Shown: positions 36,755 through 42,752 of the stretch, piece after piece
Numbering within the stretch: the stretch's first letter is position 1
Layout: every line of letters begins with the position of its first letter
Origin: Flavobacteriales bacterium
GTDB taxonomy: Bacteria > Bacteroidota > Bacteroidia > Flavobacteriales_F > PHOS-HE28
Direction: 5' to 3'
Assembly: GCA_016703005.1 (NCBI GenBank)
Contig: JADJCX010000022.1
Coordinates: 1-42,752, forward strand
Length of the DNA stretch: 42,752 nt
Translations under genes and position numbers: made by a program
The notes under the pieces: model-generated
Database searches by the model: none
Seen by the model: only the letters and a program-made list of their open reading frames with translations
Told to the model about the DNA's origin: nothing

Positions 36755-38202
36755 CGGATGATCTGAATAGTCGAGACCGCAAGCCTGCTCCCCTCTCGAC
36801 TGAAGAGCGAAAGGCCATAAACCCCACTAGGCAACTCGGGGTGTACTCGCGTTGAACTCACTTGACCAGTCTTTGCCTGCCAAACAATGCGCCCCATAGC
36901 ATCGAAGATCTCCATGCGCTCCGCTCCCAGCGTTCCGGAAATGGTGAACTCGCCGGATGTTGGGTTGGGGTGGAGAAGCAGGTTGGCTTGCATGAGCTCA
37001 GATGAAACACTAAGTGCGTCGAACTCAGAGTATACATCTTGTGTATCAGTGAGTCCGTTGCTGCCGGTCTTCACCAGAAACGCATCTTGAGGTCCGCTTC
37101 CGTAGGATCGAGTTGCACCCAGCCAAAATGAAACCGCCATCAGAGGCTTCTGAGATCGAATAGCCAAAGTCATCCTCCGTACCACCAAAGGTCGATCCTG
37201 TTTGAAAGGCGCCGTCCGGATAGCTGAGCAATATGAACATGTCTTGGCCCCCTGCTCCAGACGTCTTCGTCATGTGTGCGGATGCAAAGCGGCCATCTGC
37301 GAGTTCAAAAAAGTTCAAATCCTCCTGGTCGTTGATTTGTCCCCAATTCCACTCCCACAGAGACCACCGTCGCTGTCAACTTTTAAAGTGGTACGCTTGA
37401 GACCAAATACTGAAACTCTGGGTGCTACCAATGACGGAGAAGCCACCATCACTGGTTTGAACCACGTCGGTAGCATAATCGAGACTATCCGCCGTACAAA
37501 GAATCCCAAACAGTCTGGCCGGTGCCGTCCAACCTTACAAGCCAAGCGTTCATGTCCTGCCCAACTGACTTACCTCCGCAAAACACAAAACCACCAGATA
37601 TCAGCGGCACCACGGAACTCGCAAAGTCTTCCCCAAGTGATCCATAGAAACCCTGCCAGAGGAATTGCCCACCACCATCCAAACGAACCAACCAACCATC
37701 TTGAGTTCCAGATGTGCCACTATAGGAACGACCCGCAAGGATGTAGCCGTCGTCAACGGCAAGCTCGATGTTCGAGAATATCTCCCAATCCGAGCCGCCA
37801 AAACTCTCCGACCACAACTCCAGCCCCGCAGCATCCGTCCTCACCACCTACCCATCTCTACCCACCAGCCCCGATGCTGTTCGTTAACCCTGCAATGATG
37901 AAACCGCCGTCCGCCGTTTCGCGAACATACAGTTGCCTTGCTCGACACCCAATCCACCGTATGTCTTCGACCAAATGATCTCCCCGTTCCGGGTCCAGCA
38001 GTGTTAGATAGATATCTCCACCGCCTGCCCCGAAGCTCCCCGTGGAACCGCACACGATGTAGTTACCGTCACTCGTGACCCGCACACTTTTGGCGACATC
38101 AGACCCGTAACCCCCGAATGAACGTCGCCAAGTGACCTGGGCGCATGTACCAACGGAATGGGTCAGGCACAATAGCCCTAGCAGCATCTTCCACCCTCTC
38201 AT
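36751..38202 (-). CDS. T9SS-exported repeat protein, beta-propeller-like (frameshifted)
   Basis: The ATG at 38202 starts a signal peptide (MRGWKMLLGLLCLTHSVGTC). The body is built of ~50-residue units of the pattern W-SFGG-D, V--T-DG-YIV-G---S-G-GG-D--L--LD: SFGGYGSDVAKSVRVTSDGN, YIVCGSTGSFGAGGGDIYL, SFGGSDWEIFSNIELAVDDG, YILAGRSYSGTSGTQDGWLV, FYGSLGEDFASSVVPLISGG and STFGGTEDDFGYSISEASDG. A T9SS type A sorting domain follows (LLLHPNPTSGEFTISGTLGA, MEIFDAMGRIVWQ, LPSGVYGLSLFS). Breaks lie near 37985, 37850, 37490-37320 and 37150. It is a secreted or surface protein whose ligand is unknown. Its stop overlaps the membrane protein gene, so they share a transcript. Confidence 0.8.
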
Positions 38203-38324
38203 GTGGCCAAGATATCCCCACCACCCAAACCGCTGCCCCGCCTCTTATCAATCCGTGACCTGTCCGCTGTGTTGGGCTGGCAATTGCAACCGAACTTCGG
38301 GGCCCCGTTCATCCACCCTATTCC

Positions 38325-39602
38325 ATGGCCCTGCGCAGTTTGCTCTTCTTCCTGAGTGTTCGTTTTCGTGTTGGTGCTGATCAGACCAGACGCGTACAGA
38401 GGCATCAACACCGCGCTTGGTGGTGGACGGTTGCTGGCCGACGCCGGTGCGCTTTGTGTATTGGGCCATCAGCATCGGTATGATCGCCGTGCTGGTGTGG
38501 GGTGTGTTCAACGTGCAGAATTGCGGGCCAACCGCAGCTACTCGTTCTTCTTCTCGCTTGTGGCCACTCATGCTCTTCCTGTTGCCCAAGCTGGTCATCA
38601 TCGCCTTCCACCTGATCGAGGACCTGCTGGAGCTGTTGCGCTGGGTGGGCACGCGCATGCACGGGGTGGTGATCGTTCGTGTGGACGGAGACCTACACCC
38701 GCTTCCGCTTCCTCAGCCAACTAGGGCTGGCGCTCGCTGCGATACCCTTTGCCGGCGTGCTGTACGGCATTACCAAGGGCCGACGCAATTTCAATGTGGC
38801 GCGTGTCACGGTGAAGTCAGCTAAGCTGCCTGCGGGCTTCGACGGCCTGCGCGTGGTTCAGATCAGCGATATGCACTTGGGCAGTTTTCCCACCGGCAGC
38901 GATATCGTGCAGCGCGGCGTGGATCTCATCAATGCCGAACAGCCCGACCTGATCCTCTTCACCGGCGATATGGTGAACGATTACAGCGAGGAGGCGGAGC
39001 CTTGGTTGGAGAAACTCTCGGCCTTACCGCCAGCATCGGCAAATTCAGCATACTCCGGGAACCACGGTGAAAGCGACTACGCACGGTGGGAGCAATGCAG
39101 CCGACAAGGCGGCGAACCTGGCGCGCCTCAAGAACCACCACGCCACTACAGGGTTCCGGCTGATGCTGGATGAACACCGAAACATCGAGCGCAGGAGCGG
39201 GGGAACGAATGACCTTGATCGGTGTGCAGAACTGGGGCACACGTTTCCAGCAATACGGCGACCTGAAAAAGGCCGTGGCCGGTACCGACCCGTCGCTCTT
39301 CAGGCTACTGATGAGCCACGACCCCAGCCATTGGGAGGCTCAGGTACAAGCCGAGAAGATCGACCTGACATTGAGCGGCCACACCCATGGTGCTCAGTTC
39401 GGCATCACCATAGCGGACAGACCTGCAGCCGGCGCGCAGTGGGTATACAGGCATTGGGCGGGGCTGTGGCCGGAGCATGACGGCATGAGCCTTACGTGAA
39501 CCGCGGTTTCGGCTTCATCGGTTTCCCGGGCCGCGTGGGCATGCCGCCGGAGATACGGTGTTCGAGTTGGGGTCGGCGAACCGTCCCATCGGCACATTTT
39601 GA
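38325..39602 (+). CDS. Membrane-anchored metallophosphoesterase (YkuE-like; frameshifted)
   Basis: The ATG at 38325 begins MALRSLLFFLS; an indel near 38355 leads to VFVFVLVLIRPDAYRGINTA, and another near 38440 to PVRFVYWAISIGMIAVLVWG and LMLFLLPKLVIIAFHLIEDL, giving about four N-terminal membrane helices. After a third near 38680, RFRFLSQLGLALAAIPFAGV is followed by the calcineurin-like domain: LRVVQISDMHLGSF, DLILFTGDMVND, a broken GNH motif near 39060, LLMSHDPSHWE and LTLSGHTHGAQFGI, all metal ligands. The end reads VNRGFGFIGFPGRVGMPPEI and VFELGSANRPIGTF, stopping at 39602. It acts on an unknown phosphoester outside the inner membrane. It is divergent from the T9SS gene (122 bases) and convergent with the TPR gene. 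Confidence 0.85.
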
Positions 39603-39606
39603 AAAG

Positions 39607-39632
39607 GAACAGCCCCGGGGTCGGGGCTGTTC
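39607..39632. terminator. Bidirectional terminator between convergent genes
   Basis: An 11-base perfect stem (39607-39617 with 39622-39632) around a GGGT loop lies four bases after the metallophosphoesterase stop and 24 bases after the 3' end of the convergent TPR gene. There is no long T-run. Confidence 0.8.
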
Positions 39633-39656
39633 GTTAGCTATCACTAGGGGCTGGTC

Positions 39657-40652
39657 TCAGTTCCCGAGCTTCGCTTCCATCGTCACTTGGCGTGTTCCCA
39701 GCGCGCACATGCAGTTCTTGAAGGCTGCGCGGTAGAGCCATCGTCGGGCTTCAGCTTGTATGCGTTCGAAGTATGGAATGGCTTTCAAATACACCTGATA
39801 AGCTGCGTCTTTGGCCTTTTGGTATTCCGTGTCGCTTTGATGTCTTGATCTTCTGTACTGCATGGCTGCGCGGTTTGGTGTAAAGCACGCCCACGTTGTA
39901 GTACGCATCAAAGAAGTCGGGCTTCAGTTCAAGTACTCTTCACGTAATCCGTTTCGGCCTGGTCGATGTATTTCTTCCAGTCGGCGGCGCTTCAGCGGCC
40001 ATTCCTTCTTTCGGATTGGCGGAGTTCGTCGTAGATGCTACCGCAGAGGGAATAGGATCGGGTCCGTGGGGTCGGCCGCAATGGCGTTGTTCACGCTGGC
40101 CAAGGCTTCTTCGATGGGGCGCTTGGCCTGTAGCTTCAGAAAGACGACGTCCTTCACCAATTCTTTGCTATCAGGAATTTGGCCAAGCCGGCTTCGGCGG
40201 TCGTGCAGTAGCACCATCCAGATCTCCCAGCTTTCCCTGTACCGTGTTCTTGTAGCGGTAAACATCTTCTTTCGGGTAGCCCAGCTTGATGCACTCGTCG
40301 TAGCGCTTCACGGCCATCGCCATGTCGCCCTTGCTGTCGTATGCCAACGCACTGTTGAAGACCGCATCCACATCGTTCTGCCCGAACGTGGTGGCGCTTT
40401 CTGCATGGCATCGGGGTGCGGCTTCAGCGCAGCGTGCTGCGGGTCGAGGGCAATGAGGCGGTAGATGTCGCCCCGGTAGCGCCAGGTTTTCTCCTTCTGC
40501 GAGGTGGTCTCGTGGCTGATGGCAGGCTCAATGAACTCGGCAGCCTTGGCCAAGTCGCCGTCCTGAAGGTAATTGTAGGCACTTACCACGTTCGGGCGCT
40601 GACGCCAATGGCGCCCGCCACGGGGAGAAGGGAAAGTCAGGGTCTTCTTCAT
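39657..40652 (-). CDS. TPR protein downstream of gyrA (heavily frameshifted)
   Basis: The ATG at 40652 starts what was probably a signal peptide (MKKTLTF...; frame lost near 40610), then RPNVVSAYNYLQDGDLAKAA, EFIEPAISHETTSQKEKTWR and YRGDIYRLIALDPQHAALKP. After breaks near 40420, 40200 and 39960 the repeats continue as DAVFNSALAYDSKGDMAMAV, KRYDECIKLGYPKEDVYRYK, KRPIEEALASVNNAIAADPT and QVYLKAIPYFERIQAEAR. The helix pairs are standard tetratricopeptide units, suggesting an envelope scaffold. A TPR gene directly after gyrA is a common order in Bacteroidota as far as I recall; it lies 29 bases from the gyrA stop. No enzymatic motif is seen. Confidence 0.75.
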
Positions 40653-40681
40653 ATGTTCAACTGATCGATTTCGTCGTTCCG

Positions 40682-42752
40682 TTACTCTTCGGCAGGGGCG
40701 TTGGCAACATCGGTGCCATTCGTTTCCGTGTCCTCTCCACCGGCCTCGGGATCCACAGGTGAAACATCAACAGCGGGCGCATCGTCCTCGTGCAGGTCGC
40801 TGTCCACCTTGGCCACAGCGGCTATCTGGTCCTTGTCGCGCAGTTCAATGAGGCGAACGCCTTGTGTGGCGCGACCGAGCACGCGCATTTCGCTAAGGCT
40901 CATGCGGATAGTGATCCACTGCGGTTGATGTCGTCAAATGGTCATCGTCCTTCCACATCCTCGATCGCGATCAGCTTGCCGGTCTTGTCGGTGACCTGCA
41001 ACGTCTTCACGCCCTTACCACCACGATTGTTGATGCGGTAATCGTCCACCGGGCTGCGTTTGCCGCAGCCTTTGCTGCTCACCACCAATACTTGGCGTGT
41101 TGCGGTTTCGGCTTGGTCGATGGTGATCATGCCCACCACTTCGTTCTTCGCGCCGTCCAGATTCATGCCCCGCACCCCGCTCGCGCCGCGGCCCATCGGG
41201 CGCACGCGGCTTTCCTCGAAGTGGATGGCTTTGCCATCGCGGCTGGCCATGATGATGTGGCAATTACCGTTGGTGAGGCGGGCCTCAAGCAACTCATCGC
41301 CCTCACGGATGCCCACGGCAATGATGCCGTTGACACGCGGACGACTGTATGCCTCCAACGTGGTCTTCTTGATGATGCCCTTCTTCGTGCAGAGCACAAC
41401 GAAGTGGTTGTTCAAGTAGTCTCCGCTCTTCAGGTCTTTTACGTTCAGGTAGGCCACCACCTTGTCGTCAGCTTCGAGCTGAACAAGATTGATGATCGCG
41501 CGGCCCTTGCTCTGGCGTGTTCCTTCGGGTATGTCGTACACACGCATCCAATAGCAGCGCCCCTTCTGTGTGAAGATGAGCAGGTAGTTGTGGTTGGTGG
41601 CCACGAACAGGTGCTCGAGGAAATCCTCGTCGCGTTGTCGACCCACGGCTACCTACCTCCCAGCCTTGCGTGCGGAACTCGGCCAACGCCGTGCGCTTGA
41701 TATAACCCAAATGGCTGATGGTGACCACCACTGCGTCGTCGGCAATGAGATCCTCCATGCTCATGTTGCCACCAGCGGCAACGATCCGCGTCGGCGTTTG
41801 TCGCCGAACTTCTCCTTCACTCGCGCAGTTCATCCTTGAAGTGATGCTCCATACGCAGGCCCTCATCAGCCAACACAGCTTTCAGGTGCTCGATAAGCTC
41901 CATGAGCGCTTGGTACTCGTCCTTGATCTTGTCTCGCTCCAGACCGGCGAAGGCGCTGTAGGCTCATGTCCAGGAATAGCCCGGGATTGGATGCTCGCTC
42001 AAACCGAACTGGCTCGCGGGCCCATCCTTGACTAGATCTTCCTGTGTCTGACTTGCGCGGAGTTATCGACTGGATCGCGCGGAACTCGCTCTCCGGGTGA
42101 CCCAGTACGTGCGATAATCCTTCCAGGATATGCGCCCGCTCTTCCGGCCTCACGCGGTGCGCCGCAGGTCGAACGTGCGGCGCACTACCACGTGGTGGCG
42201 GTGCTCACACGAAGTTGGCGATATGTCTCCTTCAGCGTAAAGAGATGCGGCGGGGTCGGCCTTTCACGAATGCAATGCTGTTCACCTGAAGCTGACCTGG
42301 TTGGAGCTGTGCTTGTATAACTGGTTGAGCACCACGCTCGCCATGGCCTCGCGCCTCCTCTTAGGTCATTGTTTTACGTATACCCTAGCGATCGCTATAG
42401 TCATCGACGGCGCTGATACCCGCGATCTTCTTGTCGTTCACCATCTCGCTCACCGCCTTGTCCAGCATGAGCGCCTTGTTCACGGAAGGGCACCTCGATG
42501 ACCTACGATGGTTTCGCGACGTCTTCCGGGTGCTAACTTCCTGTGTGTGCTTGCTGCGCAAGACTACCCCGACCACGACCCGTCTCATAAACCTGCACGC
42601 CTTCAATGCCATGGATCGCCGCCTGTCCGGAAAGTCGGGCCCCTTGATGTGTTCCATCAAGCGCCGTGTCGATGCATGATTGTCATTATAGGCGATGGTG
42701 CCATCCGCAGACCTCGTTCAGGTTGTGCGGTGGCATGTTGGTTAGCCATACC
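40682..42752 (-). CDS. gyrA: DNA gyrase subunit A (5' end outside window; heavily frameshifted)
   Basis: The gene enters from the right edge at about residue 175 of a typical GyrA (PHNLNEV, TIAYNDNHASTR, EHIKGPDFP), so the catalytic Tyr and quinolone-determining region are not in view. Following are VNKALMLDKAVSEMVNDKKI, AGISAVDDYSDR, EERAHILEGLSHVL, SMEDLIADDAVVVTISHLGY, IKRTALAEFRTQG, then the C-terminal beta-pinwheel with the GyrA box YRINNRGGKGVKTLQV, which separates it from ParC, and an acidic tail. The frame changes near 40930, 41640, 41830, at several places in 41950-42160 and 42160-42390. With GyrB it introduces negative supercoils using ATP. Its breakage must be an artefact because the gene is essential. 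Confidence 0.93.

Noticed and set aside
1..42752. tRNA, rRNA, CRISPR arrays, insertion sequences or phage genes
   Set aside because: No clover-leaf, rRNA-like stretch, regularly spaced repeat or transposase/integrase motif was seen; all gaps are under 200 bases.

Overview
The window looks like chromosomal DNA from a member of the Bacteroidota, most likely a G+C-rich lineage of Flavobacteriales. The reasons are several secreted proteins with C-terminal type IX secretion (T9SS) sorting domains, a dialkylresorcinol/flexirubin-type lipid locus, TAnnTTTG-like minus-7 boxes, almost no Shine-Dalgarno sequences, and a GyrA with a Bacteroidota-like NRGGKG GyrA box. The species cannot be named from the sequence. 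No tRNA, rRNA, CRISPR array, transposase or phage gene was seen.

Layout. (1) 1-6.6 kb: a cut-off T9SS protein, a secreted esterase, a luciferase-like flavin oxidoreductase, a small unknown protein, then two paralogous Ig-like T9SS proteins flanking msrA and a DUF2911 protein. (2) 6.7-18.8 kb: an ECF sigma factor with its RskA-type anti-sigma factor, two tandem DUF4331 secreted proteins, a TPR lipoprotein with a striking His-rich insert, a TonB-dependent receptor, a cytochrome c/copper type II monooxygenase exported by T9SS, and, convergent, a ChrR-like cupin protein whose N-terminus resembles the anti-sigma factor. I read this as a possible stress- or metal-responsive envelope system; its substrate is unknown. 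(3) 18.9-29.8 kb, all on the minus strand: an M16 peptidase, then a beta-ketoacyl synthase pair (one catalytic, one lacking the active Cys), an ABC exporter, a BtrH-like acyltransferase, a small unknown protein, a KAS III (DarB-like) and a DarA-like condensing enzyme. This is the core of a dialkylresorcinol/flexirubin pathway without carrier protein or tailoring genes in view. (4) 29.8-34.4 kb, minus: polysaccharide genes (GT2, WcaF-like acetyltransferase, two GT4-type glycosyltransferases, a DUF3473-type deacetylase). (5) 34.5-38.2 kb, minus: a DUF2306 membrane protein, a large unknown membrane protein and a T9SS protein with beta-propeller-like repeats. (6) 38.3-42.75 kb: a plus-strand metallophosphoesterase converging on a minus-strand gyrA-TPR pair; gyrA runs off the window end.

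Sequence quality matters for reading this window. The first 12 kb is free of broken genes, but from about 12.1 kb onwards many conserved genes, including essential gyrA, are split by small indels, often several per gene and sometimes compensating. This is most simply explained by uncorrected long-read errors, so I annotate those genes as single composite CDSs and give approximate shift positions. Their lengths and exact residue numbers are therefore uncertain.
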